From: Stutzerimonas stutzeri
Lineage (GTDB): Bacteria > Pseudomonadota > Gammaproteobacteria > Pseudomonadales > Pseudomonadaceae
Direction of reading: 5' to 3'
NCBI RefSeq assembly: GCF_002890895.1
Contig: NZ_POUL01000014.1
Coordinates: forward strand, 1-64,000
Length of the DNA: 64,000 nucleotides
The position numbers and the translations under genes were made by a program. A model generated the notes under the pieces. The model did not search any database. It saw nothing but the letters and a program-made list of their open reading frames with translations, and was not told where the DNA came from. Positions 27,272 through 35,165 of this stretch are shown here, in pieces; positions within the stretch are counted from its first letter, which is position 1, and every line of letters starts with the position of its first letter.

Positions 27272-28012
27272 ATGTCCGTCGCGCCGAACACGCCTGCCGC
27301 GAGCCGCCCGTTCAACTTCGCCCTTGGCTTCGGCTTGCCGGGATTGTTGATGGTAGCGCTGCTGGTGGGCGAGCCGAGCAACCTCGACTTTGCCCTGTCG
27401 CACCTGTTCTATCAGCCCGGCGTCGGTTTCGTCGGGCGCCACAGCTGGCTGCTCGAAGACGTCCTGCATGACCGGATCAAGCAAGCGGTCATCGCGCTTG
27501 GCGTACTCGCCATCGCTGGTTTCCTGCTCAGTCTGCTGCCGACGCGGCTGGCCCCGTGGCGCCGGCCGCTGGGCTATCTGGTGCTGGCGTTGGGCCTGTC
27601 GACCAGCATCGTCACACCGCTCAAGGCGCTCACAGGCGTGCATTGCCCGTGGAGCCTGGTGGAATTCGGTGGTGCTGAAACCTTCACGCCGCTGCTCAGC
27701 GAGCGCGCGCCGACGCTCAAGCCGGGGCGCTGCTGGCCCGGCGGCCACGCCTCGGCAGGCTTTTCGCTGCTGGCGTTGTTTTTCATGCTGCGCGACCGCA
27801 GCCCGCGTGCCGCCCGGATCGCCCTGGCGACGGCGCTGGGGTTGGGAACGGTGCTGTCGATTGGGCGGGTGATGCAGGGCGCGCATTTCTTCTCGCACAA
27901 CCTGTGGACGCTGCTGTTCGACTGGACGATCTGCCTGGCCTGTTACCGGCTGGTGCTGTATCGAGCGACACCGGTCGAGCGGCCGCTGCTCGCGGCCGAA
28001 CCCGCGGGCTAG
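27272..28012 (+). CDS. PAP2-family membrane phosphatase (LpxT-like)
   Basis: A 246-residue inner-membrane lipid phosphatase or phosphotransferase. Acid-phosphatase motifs are 'KALTGVHCPWSL' (motif 1, degenerate), 'CWPGGHASAGFSLLALFF' (motif 2) and 'GRVMQGAHFFSHNLW' (motif 3, catalytic His). The CPW, CWPGGHAS and GAHFFSHNLW variants resemble the LpxT/YeiU branch that acts on undecaprenyl diphosphate and lipid A. TGGAG precedes the ATG. It shares an operon with the transferase upstream, consistent with lipid A or isoprenoid-phosphate modification. The substrate is not certain. Confidence 0.83.
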   Translation: MSVAPNTPAASRPFNFALGFGLPGLLMVALLVGEPSNLDFALSHLFYQPGVGFVGRHSWLLEDVLHDRIKQAVIALGVLAIAGFLLSLLPTRLAPWRRPLGYLVLALGLSTSIVTPLKALTGVHCPWSLVEFGGAETFTPLLSERAPTLKPGRCWPGGHASAGFSLLALFFMLRDRSPRAARIALATALGLGTVLSIGRVMQGAHFFSHNLWTLLFDWTICLACYRLVLYRATPVERPLLAAEPAG

Positions 28013-28079
28013 TCACCCGCGGCTGGCCTTGAGGCGCACCGGCTTGGTTTCGTGCGCCTTCCATGGACCACGAATGCGC

Positions 28080-28499
28080 TCAGCGGTGAAAAGCTTCTGC
28101 CTTGGCCTGATCCACATGGTGGCGCCATGCCCGGTCGCGATCACGTTCCAGCGCATTGCTGCGCCAGGCTGTCAGCCCACCGGTGTCAATTTGCATCGCC
28201 TGGCATTGGCGATAGCCGTCATTCCAACCCTCGGCGTACAACGGCTGGTCCATGTAGCGCGGGACGTCCTTGCGAAACTGAGCCAGCGCGCCGGCAGCCT
28301 GGCGGCCGCTGCCGCACCCGGCACGAAAGCCATCGGCATATGCGGGCGGGTATTCGTCGGCGACCAGCAGCTCCGATGCGTTCTGGCAACCGGTCAGGGA
28401 GAGTCCGGCGAGCATCATGGTTAGCAGTGCCCGACGGTGAGGTGAAGAACTGTTACGCCGATTACTGGCGCGTTGTGGACGCAAATGGCGAGAAGACAT
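28080..28499 (-). CDS. Putative lipoprotein of unknown function
   Basis: A 139-residue product with a probable lipoprotein signal, 'HRRALLTMMLAGLSLTGC', whose cysteine would be lipidated. The mature part is about 100 residues with 'YADGFRAGCGSGRQAAG' and 'YAEGWNDGYRQCQAM', a repeated Y-x-(D/E)-G-(F/W) motif known from small Pseudomonas lipoproteins of unknown role. The ATG at 28499 gives a long N-region. An internal ATG at 28418 would start directly at the hydrophobic part and is equally possible. Convergent with the PAP2 gene. Confidence 0.65.
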   Translation of the reverse strand: MSSRHLRPQRASNRRNSSSPHRRALLTMMLAGLSLTGCQNASELLVADEYPPAYADGFRAGCGSGRQAAGALAQFRKDVPRYMDQPLYAEGWNDGYRQCQAMQIDTGGLTAWRSNALERDRDRAWRHHVDQAKAEAFHR

Positions 28500-28635
28500 G
28501 AGATCACTCGGGCATGAGAAAACGAAGCCCTCGGCAAGCGCCAAGGGCCACCACGGCACGCTTCGAAGTCTGATCTGCGTGCTGTCAGGGTTTCGTCAAG
28601 CGGGCGTGAACGAAGTGTGAAAGCGCTGTCCGGCG

Positions 28636-29589
28636 TTAGCCCCCAGTACGACGGAAGCTGTAGAACAGATTGGGCTCGCTGACGACGAACAGCGTGCCAT
28701 CGTTATCAAGGGTGACGCCCTCGGGATGCGGCGCAGAATGCCGCAGACCACCGAACCAGCGATTGAGGCTGCGATAGCTGAGCATGCGCCCGCTGTCGCT
28801 GAGTTCCATGAGCAAGCGCGACTCGTCGCTGAGCAGGATCAGGTGACCGGTAACGGCATCGAAGTGAATGTCTGACAGATCGGTGGCGAACACCTGGTCC
28901 GCGATCCAGTCGCTGCGGTCGCGAATGGTCAGCTGCAGCGGCCCCTCGAGGCTGGCAGCGACTCCACCGACCTCGTACAGCTGCCGAGGGTCGCGTTCCT
29001 TGACGATAAACAGCCGGTCGCCCGCTGCATCGTACGTCAGCCCTTCGAAGCCCTTGTTGCCGTTTAGGTTGATCCCGAGCGAGAAGAACTGCGCCTCGGA
29101 CGCATCAATGGGTCGTGGCTGCGTCGGCAAGCGGAAGATGCTGATCTGTTGCGCTCGCTCATCGGACACGGCCACGCGACCGTGCCCCATGTAGGTCACG
29201 CCTTCGATGTCGCCGAAACCCTGCAGCGGATAGCGCTCGAGCAGCTCGCCGCTCTTGCTCAGCGCCACCAACTCAGTCGGCCCGCCGTTCACCACCGCTA
29301 GCAGGCGATCCAGATCCGCGTCATAACTGACCGCCGAGAGGTTCCGGCTGATGCCTTCTACCGGCTTGCCATCGATGGATACCGCATAGCCAGGCAACCA
29401 GCGGTTCGCCAGATCATGTTGAGTGACGTTCATCTGCCGGGTCAGGTTGAAGTACCAGCGCTCGTTCCAGTGCAGCGCTATTGCTGTGGCACCGAATGCG
29501 AACAATAGAGCCGTCAGGCCGACCCAGCGGTAGCGACGGCGGACCATCGCGCCCAGGCGTTGTCGGGTGTAAGAGCCTGCTTGCATCAT
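28636..29589 (-). CDS. SdiA-regulated domain protein (membrane-anchored beta-propeller)
   Basis: A 317-residue protein with one N-terminal membrane anchor ('WVGLTALLFAFGATAIALHW') and a large periplasmic domain of repeated blades ('NLSAVSYDADLDRLLAVVNGG', 'GDIEGVTYMGHGRVAVSDE', 'GFEGLTYDAAGDRLFIVKE', 'PHPEGVTLDNDGTLFVVSE'). These repeats fit the SdiA-regulated/YjiK family. Function is unknown. The start ATG at 29589 follows GAGGAAAG; the frame is open farther upstream but crosses the divergent gene. It is divergent from the DUF1232 gene with 57 bases between. Confidence 0.78.
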   Translation of the reverse strand: MMQAGSYTRQRLGAMVRRRYRWVGLTALLFAFGATAIALHWNERWYFNLTRQMNVTQHDLANRWLPGYAVSIDGKPVEGISRNLSAVSYDADLDRLLAVVNGGPTELVALSKSGELLERYPLQGFGDIEGVTYMGHGRVAVSDERAQQISIFRLPTQPRPIDASEAQFFSLGINLNGNKGFEGLTYDAAGDRLFIVKERDPRQLYEVGGVAASLEGPLQLTIRDRSDWIADQVFATDLSDIHFDAVTGHLILLSDESRLLMELSDSGRMLSYRSLNRWFGGLRHSAPHPEGVTLDNDGTLFVVSEPNLFYSFRRTGG

Positions 29590-29646
29590 CTCGGTTCTTT
29601 CCTCATCGCTAGCGCTGCCGCCTGTTCTGCACAAAGGAGCAATCGA

Positions 29647-30042
29647 ATGTTCAGCCTGTCTCGCCTCACGTCGCGCCTGCAGCGCTGGGCACGCCAGCTC
29701 AAACGTGACGTCATGACGCTCTGGTGCTGTGCTCGCCACCCGGATACGCCCTGGTGGTTGCGGGGGTTACTGGTCTGTGTGGTCGCCTATGCCCTGAGCC
29801 CGATCGACCTGATTCCGGACTTCATCCCAGTGCTCGGCTACCTCGACGATCTGCTGCTGTTGCCCCTGGGCATCTGGCTGGCCATACGCCTGATGCCTCC
29901 CACCATCCTCAGCGAGTGCCGCGCTCAGGCACTTGACTGGGAAAACACGCCACGCCCGAACAGCCGGGCGGGCGCTGCAGCAGTCGTGCTCATCTGGGTG
30001 TTAGCCGCCAGCGCCCTGGCCTACTGGCTGAGCGAGGCGTGA
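29647..30042 (+). CDS. DUF1232 small membrane protein
   Basis: A 131-residue protein with the DUF1232 signature 'VAYALSPIDLIPDFIPVLGYLDDLLLLPLGIWLAIRLMP' at residues about 50-88 and a second hydrophobic segment at the C-terminus ('AAAVVLIWVLAASALAYWL'). Function unknown; family members are small membrane proteins found beside many envelope genes. AAAGGAG precedes the ATG. Monocistronic by appearance. Confidence 0.85.
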   Translation: MFSLSRLTSRLQRWARQLKRDVMTLWCCARHPDTPWWLRGLLVCVVAYALSPIDLIPDFIPVLGYLDDLLLLPLGIWLAIRLMPPTILSECRAQALDWENTPRPNSRAGAAAVVLIWVLAASALAYWLSEA

Positions 30043-30071
30043 TCCACGCGGCCGAGCATAGCCAGGCACAT

Positions 30072-30134
30072 GTGAAAAAATCGTCGTCAGCACGGATCGT
30101 TGCACCACGGCAACCGGCTTAAGGCTGCCTTAAG
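30072..30134. promoter_or_regulatory. Operon promoter with CTTAAG direct repeat and ColR-like site
   Basis: CTTAAG-GCTGC-CTTAAG (30118-30134) is an 11-base-period direct repeat identical in layout to PmrA/QseB-type boxes (CTTAAT-N5-CTTAAG). It lies 45 bases before the first gene of the seven-gene operon, which itself encodes an OmpR-family regulator. Upstream, on the minus strand, ACGACGATTTTTTCAC (30087-30072) misses the recalled ColR consensus only at its first base, but it points away from the operon. Confidence 0.6.
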
Positions 30135-30179
30135 TTTGCGACCCAACAATCGCCCCAGGCTTCTAACCGAGGTTCCCCG

Positions 30180-30869
30180 ATGGAACTGCCCTGGGTTGAT
30201 CAAACTGACGTACTGGCGCGTATCGGCCGTGAGCCATCACTGACGCTGCAACTGGCGCAGGCCGATGCAGGCGAGCGGCGAACGGCCCTCGAACACTTCA
30301 TCCGCCAACGCTTCGCCGAGCACTATCAGGCGCAGGTGCGGCACTTCATGCCCTGCCTGCTCGGCCTGCATGGCGACAATGGCGAGGTGCAGGGCGCGGT
30401 TGGCCTGCGCAGCGCCCGGCGCCGGCCGCTGTTTCTCGAACGCTATCTGGACGAGCCCATCGAGCAGGCCGTGAGCCAGCGGCATGGGCGTACGGTGCCG
30501 CGCGAGGAGATCGTCGAGGTCGGCAACCTCGCCGCCTTCGGCAATGCCTCGGCGCGCCTGCTGATCGTCGCGCTGACCGATCTGCTGGTTGCTCAGGGCT
30601 TTCGCTGGGTGGTGTTCACCGGCACGCCGGCACTGCTTAACAGCTTCCAGCGCATGGCGCTCGATCCGCTGCCGCTGGGTCTGGCCGATCCGGCGCGGAT
30701 GGGCGAGGAGCTGGCCGACTGGGGCAGCTACTACGCCTGCCGGCCGCAGCTGATGGCCGGCGAGATCCTGCCCGGCCACCAGCGCCTGCTGCAGCTCGGC
30801 CTCTATGCGCGGCTCGGCTATCAGCCGCTGTTCAATGCCACGGAGGCGCCCCATGCAGCCTGCAGCTGA
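30180..30869 (+). CDS. Thermostable-hemolysin family protein
   Basis: A 229-residue protein resembling Vibrio thermostable hemolysin, a family with a GNAT-like fold. Visible family features are 'FIRQRFAEHYQAQVRHFMPCLLGLH', '[28 protein letters not shown]' and 'EIVEVGNLAAFGNASARLLIVALTDLL'. There is no signal peptide or membrane segment, so a cytoplasmic enzymatic role, perhaps acyl transfer, seems more likely than a secreted toxin. It is first of seven genes; the next gene starts inside it (17-base overlap). The family name is historical and activity here is unknown. Confidence 0.78.
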   Translation: MELPWVDQTDVLARIGREPSLTLQLAQADAGERRTALEHFIRQRFAEHYQAQVRHFMPCLLGLHGDNGEVQGAVGLRSARRRPLFLERYLDEPIEQAVSQRHGRTVPREEIVEVGNLAAFGNASARLLIVALTDLLVAQGFRWVVFTGTPALLNSFQRMALDPLPLGLADPARMGEELADWGSYYACRPQLMAGEILPGHQRLLQLGLYARLGYQPLFNATEAPHAACS

Positions 30870-32298
30870 ACGCTTCTGGACGACACTCGACCAGCACGCC
30901 GGCATTGCGCTGAGCGAATGGCCGCGCCAACTGAGCTACGCCGAACTGCGCCATGAAGTGGCCGCGCGCGCCAGCCATCTGCAAAGGCTCGGCGTGCAGC
31001 GCGTCGCCTTGGCGCTGGATAACGGTCTGGAGTGGGCATTGTGGGATCTGGCCCTGCTGCGCGCCGGGCTGGTCTGCGTGCCGCTGCCGGGATTCTTTTC
31101 CCCGGCGCAGCAGGAGCATGTACTGAACCACGCCGGCATCGACTGCCTGATCGGTGCCGTCAGCCCACTCAGCGACCGCTGCGGCTTTCGTCAGAGCGTC
31201 GGCGGACTGCTACTGCGCCAGCCGGATGCCGTCACGCCGGTGCCCGACGGCACCCTGAAGATCACCTATACCTCCGGCACCACTGGCCAGCCCAAGGGCG
31301 TCTGCCTGGATGCCGAAGCGCAGCTGGCGGTGGCCGAGAGCCTGCGGCAGGCCAGCCTGCCGTGCGACGTGCGACAGCACCTGTGCATGCTGCCGCTGGC
31401 GACGCTGCTGGAGAACATCGCTGGGCTCTATGCGCCGCTGCTGGCGGGCGCGCGGGTCGAACTGCGGCCGCTGGCCGAGATCGGCTTCAGCGGCGCGGCG
31501 GGCTTCGAGCTGCCGCGCCTGCTCGCCACGCTGAACGCGAGCCAGCCGCACAGCCTGATCCTGTTGCCTCAACTGCTGCTGGCGCTGGTCAGCGCCGCTG
31601 AGCAAGGCGTGCCATTACCCGCATCGCTGCGCTTTATCGCGGTGGGTGGCGGTCGCGTGGCGCCGCAACTGCTGGAGCGCGCCGAACGCCTCGGGCTGCC
31701 GGTGTTCGAGGGCTACGGCTTGTCCGAATGCGCCTCGGTGGTCTGCCTGAACACACCCGAGGCGCGGCGCATCGGCACGGTCGGCCGGCCGCTGCCACAC
31801 GTCGAGCTGCGCTTGGCCGACGATGGCGAGGTACTGGTGCGCGGCCCGCACATGCTCGGCTATCTCGGCGAACCGCCGTTGACCGGCGAGTGGCTGGCCA
31901 CCGGCGACCTAGGCCATTTCGAGGATGGCTTCCTGATCCTGCACGGACGCAAGAAGCATCAGTTCGTCACCGCCTACGGACGCAACGTCAATCCCGAGTG
32001 GGTGGAGGCAGAACTGGTACAGCAGGCAGCCATCGCTCAGGCCTGGCTGCATGGCGAGGCGCTGTCGCAGAACGTCGCCGTGCTGGTACCTCGCCGCCCC
32101 GAGCTGAGCGATGCCGAGCTGCAGACGGCAGTCGAGCGGGTCAACGCCGGCTTGCCGGACTACGCCCGCGTGCACCACTGGCTGCGCGCCGCCGAGCCCT
32201 TCACCGCCGGCAACGGCCTGGCCACCGCCAACGGCCGGCTGCGTCGCAACGCCCTCTTCAACCATTACCAATCGGCGATCAACGCCCTTCTGTCCTGA
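30853..32298 (+). CDS. AMP-binding (adenylate-forming) acyl ligase
   Basis: A 481-residue ANL-superfamily enzyme that activates a carboxylic acid as acyl-AMP. 'LKITYTSGTTGQPKGVCLD' is the P-loop motif (about residues 136-154), 'FEGYGLSECASVVCLN' the aromatic-E motif and 'WLATGDLGHFEDGFLILHGRKKHQFVTAYGRNVNPEWVE' the hinge with its aspartate. The late 'FTAGNGLATANGRLRR' segment resembles the catalytic-lysine region of long-chain acyl-CoA synthetases but lacks an evident lysine in 'NGRLRR'. Shorter than most fatty acyl-CoA ligases. GGAGG precedes the ATG. It probably activates a fatty acid for the next enzymes; substrate unproven. Confidence 0.82.
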   Translation: MQPAAERFWTTLDQHAGIALSEWPRQLSYAELRHEVAARASHLQRLGVQRVALALDNGLEWALWDLALLRAGLVCVPLPGFFSPAQQEHVLNHAGIDCLIGAVSPLSDRCGFRQSVGGLLLRQPDAVTPVPDGTLKITYTSGTTGQPKGVCLDAEAQLAVAESLRQASLPCDVRQHLCMLPLATLLENIAGLYAPLLAGARVELRPLAEIGFSGAAGFELPRLLATLNASQPHSLILLPQLLLALVSAAEQGVPLPASLRFIAVGGGRVAPQLLERAERLGLPVFEGYGLSECASVVCLNTPEARRIGTVGRPLPHVELRLADDGEVLVRGPHMLGYLGEPPLTGEWLATGDLGHFEDGFLILHGRKKHQFVTAYGRNVNPEWVEAELVQQAAIAQAWLHGEALSQNVAVLVPRRPELSDAELQTAVERVNAGLPDYARVHHWLRAAEPFTAGNGLATANGRLRRNALFNHYQSAINALLS

Positions 32299-32313
32299 CT
32301 TTCGAGGCTCATC

Positions 32314-32985
32314 ATGGATTTCTTCGACCAGCTGCAACACCAGACCAATGCCGAGCGCGAATACCTGCTCCGCGCGCCGATCATCCACGCCGCGCTCGCC
32401 GGCACCGCGACCCGCGCGCAGTACATCGCCTTCCTGACTCAGGCCTACCACCACGTCAAGCACACCGTGCCGCTGTTGATGGCCTGCGGCGCACGCCTGC
32501 CGGAGCGCCTGGAGTGGCTGCGCGAGGCGATCGCCGAATACATCGAGGAAGAAATTGGCCATCAGGAATGGATCCTCAACGACATCCGCGCCTGTGGCGG
32601 CGATGCCGAGGCGGTGCGCCACGGTCAGCCGGCGCTGCCCACCGAGCTGATGGTCGCCTACGTCTACGACCGCATCGCGCGGCACAATCCGGCGAGTTTC
32701 TTCGGCATGGTCAACGTGCTGGAGGGCACCAGCATCGCGCTGGCGACCCAAGCCGCCGGCGTGCTGCAGGACAAACTTCAGCTGCCGGCCAAGGCGTTCA
32801 GCTACCTGACCTCGCATGGCAGCCTGGACCTGGAGCACATCGAATTCTTCAAGAGGCTGATGAACCGCCTCGACGACGAGGACGACAAGGCCGCGGTGGT
32901 GCACACCGCCCGCGTGGTCTATCGCCTCTACGGCGATATCTTCCGCAGCCTGACAGCACAGGAGCACGATCATGCAACTGCGTGA
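32314..32985 (+). CDS. Haem-oxygenase-fold putative diiron enzyme (iron-containing redox enzyme/TenA-like)
   Basis: A 223-residue all-helical protein. A plausible metal set typical of haem-oxygenase-like diiron oxidases can be read: E80 and H83 in 'EEEIGHQEW', E137 in 'MVNVLEGTS', and H168, D172, H175 in 'HGSLDLEH' (pattern H-x3-D-x2-H). Relatives of this fold include UndA, which makes 1-undecene from lauric acid, and CADD. A TenA-type thiaminase role is unlikely with no thiamine genes nearby. Between an acyl ligase and an SDR it may oxidise an activated fatty chain. The next gene overlaps it by 14 bases. Confidence 0.72.
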   Translation: MDFFDQLQHQTNAEREYLLRAPIIHAALAGTATRAQYIAFLTQAYHHVKHTVPLLMACGARLPERLEWLREAIAEYIEEEIGHQEWILNDIRACGGDAEAVRHGQPALPTELMVAYVYDRIARHNPASFFGMVNVLEGTSIALATQAAGVLQDKLQLPAKAFSYLTSHGSLDLEHIEFFKRLMNRLDDEDDKAAVVHTARVVYRLYGDIFRSLTAQEHDHATA

Positions 32986-33808
32986 CGCGCGCATCCTGCT
33001 GACCGGCGCCAGCGGCGGCATCGGCCAGGTGCTGGTGGAGCAGCTTTGCGCGGGCGGCGCCCGGCTGCTGCTGGTCGGTCGCGACAGCCTTGCCCTGGAG
33101 GCGCTGACGCGCCGCTATCCGGCGCAGGTCAGCCTGGTCTGCGCCGACCTCACCCAGCGCAGTGGCCGGCATACGGTGCTGGATGCCGCGCGGCGTTTCG
33201 GCGGCCTCAACGGCGTGATCAACGCCGCCGGGATCAACCAGTTCAGCCTGCTCGAACAGCAGGACGAGGACGCCATCGCCCGGCTGATCGGCGTCAACGT
33301 CACTGCCACGCTGCAGCTGACTCACCTGCTGCTGTCGCTGCTGCGCCAGCAACCGCAGGCGCTGCTGGTCAATCTCGGTTCAACCTTCGGCTCCATCGGC
33401 TACCCGGGTTTCGCCGCCTACTGCGCGAGCAAGTTCGCCCTGCGCGGTTTCTCCGAGGCGCTGCGCCGCGAGCTGGCCGACAGTCACGTCAAGGTGCTCT
33501 ACATCGCCCCGCGCGCCACCCGCACGGCAATGAACAGCGCCGACGTATTGGCGATGAACGATGCGCTGAAGGTCTGCATGGACGACCCGCAGGCCGTCGC
33601 GCGGCAGATCGTCCACGCCATCGTCACCGAACGCGAAGAGCTGTACCTCGGCTGGCCGGAAAAACTCTTCGTGCGCCTCAACGGCCTCTTGCCACGGCTG
33701 GTCGACCAGGCTCTGCGCAAGCAGCTGCCGGTGATCAAGCGCTTCGCCCGTGCCGACCAGTCGCGGCCGCCCTCGTCCCAACCCACCTCTACCGGAGAAC
33801 ACCCATGA
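32972..33808 (+). CDS. Short-chain dehydrogenase/reductase
   Basis: A 278-residue classical SDR with cofactor motif TGASGGIG (residues 11-18), 'NAAGINQ' for NAG, and the catalytic 'FAAYCASKFAL' (Tyr-x3-Lys), preceded by the serine region 'LVNLGSTFGSIGYPG'. The length and C-terminal basic tail ('KQLPVIKRFARADQSRPP') suggest membrane association. It likely reduces or oxidises the product of the ligase/diiron pair. Its stop overlaps the start of the TPR gene (ATGA). Confidence 0.85.
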   Translation: MQLRDARILLTGASGGIGQVLVEQLCAGGARLLLVGRDSLALEALTRRYPAQVSLVCADLTQRSGRHTVLDAARRFGGLNGVINAAGINQFSLLEQQDEDAIARLIGVNVTATLQLTHLLLSLLRQQPQALLVNLGSTFGSIGYPGFAAYCASKFALRGFSEALRRELADSHVKVLYIAPRATRTAMNSADVLAMNDALKVCMDDPQAVARQIVHAIVTEREELYLGWPEKLFVRLNGLLPRLVDQALRKQLPVIKRFARADQSRPPSSQPTSTGEHP

Positions 33809-34455
33809 AGCGTCTGCTCGGCCTCTGCGCCCTGATACTGGCCCTGGCCAGCCAACCCTCCTTCGCGCTCAGCCCGGCCGGCGAGTCATCGCTGCGCCAG
33901 ATCCAGACACGCTGGGCGGAGATCAACTACCAGCTACCCGCGACACAGCGCCAGGCGGCCTTCGCCAGGCTCGCCTCGGAGGCCGAAAGCGCGGTGGCCG
34001 GCGAACCCCAGGCTGCCGAGTTGCACATCTGGCACGGCATCGTGCTCAGCACCTGGGCCGGCGCCAAGGGCGGGCTCGGCGCCCTGGGGCTGGTCAAACA
34101 GGCCAAGGCCGAACTGGAAACAGCCATCGAACTTGAGCCACAGGCGCTGAATGGCTCGGCCTACACCAGCCTCGCCAGCCTCTACTACCAGGTGCCCGGC
34201 TGGCCGATCGGCTTCGGTGACGAGGACAAGGCCGAAGCGCTGTTCAAGCAGGCGCTGGCGCTGAACCCGAACGGCATCGACCCAAACTACTTCCACGGTG
34301 ATTTCCTCTTGCGTCAGAAACGCTATGACGAAGCGCGCACCGCACTGGAGAAGGCCCTTGCCGCCCCCGCCCGCCCTGGTCGCGAAACTGCCGATGCTGG
34401 CCGTCGCGACGAAGCCCAGGCCCTGCTGGCGAAGGTCAAGGAAAAGCTGGAATAA
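33805..34455 (+). CDS. Exported TPR protein
   Basis: A 216-residue protein with signal peptide 'MKRLLGLCALILALASQPSFA', then TPR-like helical pairs ('AKAELETAIELEPQALNGSAYTSLASLYYQVPG', 'AEALFKQALALNPNGIDPNYFHGDFLLRQKRYDEARTALEKALA'). Such proteins are scaffolds in the periplasm. 'GWPIGFGDEDKAE' is a conserved insert in proteins found with this gene set. The start overlaps the SDR stop, and ACCGGAG precedes it. A much longer frame in the same phase lies antiphase to the SDR gene and is not real. Confidence 0.8.
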   Translation: MKRLLGLCALILALASQPSFALSPAGESSLRQIQTRWAEINYQLPATQRQAAFARLASEAESAVAGEPQAAELHIWHGIVLSTWAGAKGGLGALGLVKQAKAELETAIELEPQALNGSAYTSLASLYYQVPGWPIGFGDEDKAEALFKQALALNPNGIDPNYFHGDFLLRQKRYDEARTALEKALAAPARPGRETADAGRRDEAQALLAKVKEKLE

Positions 34456-34505
34456 CCGCGCTCGGCAGCGTTGAATGCAGAGCAACCCAGGACGACAGGA
34501 ACGAC

Positions 34506-35165
34506 ATGCGCATTCTGCTGGTGGAAGACGATCGTGCCCTCGGTGAGGGCATCCGCACCGCGCTCAAGCCCGAGGGCTACACGGTGGACTGGCTGCAGGA
34601 CGGCGCCAGCGCGCTGCACGCATTGAGCCACGAGAGCTTCGAGCTGGCCATCCTCGACCTTGGCCTGCCGCGGATGGACGGGCTGGAAGTGCTCAAGCGT
34701 CTGCGCGCCAGCGCCAACCCGATCCCGGTGCTGGTGCTCACCGCGCGCGATGCTACCAGTGACCGCATTGCCGGGCTGGACGCCGGCGCCGACGATTATC
34801 TGGTCAAGCCCTTCGATGTCGCCGAGCTCAAGGCGCGCCTGCGCGCCCTGCTCCGGCGCAGCTTCAATCGCCCGGAACCGGTGCTGGAGTACCGCGGCAT
34901 CCTGCTCGACCCGGTCAATCAGCAGGTCAGCTACCAGGGCACCCCAATCAACCTGCCGCGCAAGGAGTTCGTCCTGCTGCATGAGCTGATCGCCCAGCCC
35001 GGTCGCGTGCTGACCCGTGATCGGCTGCAGCAGGTGCTCTACGGCTGGGACGAGGAAGTCGAGAGCAACGCGCTGGAGGTGCACATCCACCACCTGCGCA
35101 AGAAGTTCTTTCCCGAGCTGATCCGCACCGTGCGCGGGGTCGGCTATCTGGTGGACAAATGCTGA
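34506..35165 (+). CDS. OmpR-family response regulator (QseB/PmrA-like)
   Basis: A 219-residue regulator. The receiver holds Asp51 ('LAILDLGLPRMDG') and 'LTARDATSDRIAGLDAGADDYLVKPFDVAELKARLRALLRR'; the C-terminal winged helix has 'LPRKEFVLLHELIAQPGRVLTRDRLQQVLYGWDEEVESNALEVHIHHLRKKF', typical of QseB/PmrA/TctD-type proteins. These recognise CTTAAG-like repeats, and such a box sits ahead of this operon, so autoregulation is likely. It overlaps the kinase gene by 7 bases. Confidence 0.87.
   Translation: MRILLVEDDRALGEGIRTALKPEGYTVDWLQDGASALHALSHESFELAILDLGLPRMDGLEVLKRLRASANPIPVLVLTARDATSDRIAGLDAGADDYLVKPFDVAELKARLRALLRRSFNRPEPVLEYRGILLDPVNQQVSYQGTPINLPRKEFVLLHELIAQPGRVLTRDRLQQVLYGWDEEVESNALEVHIHHLRKKFFPELIRTVRGVGYLVDKC

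Noticed and set aside
25789..27381. 530-codon frame opposite the second transferase
   Set aside because: Antisense to a gene with intact sulfatase-fold motifs.
33046..33804. Upstream extension of the TPR gene frame
   Set aside because: This part lies in another phase of the SDR gene and is Arg-rich; the signal peptide at 33805 marks the true start.
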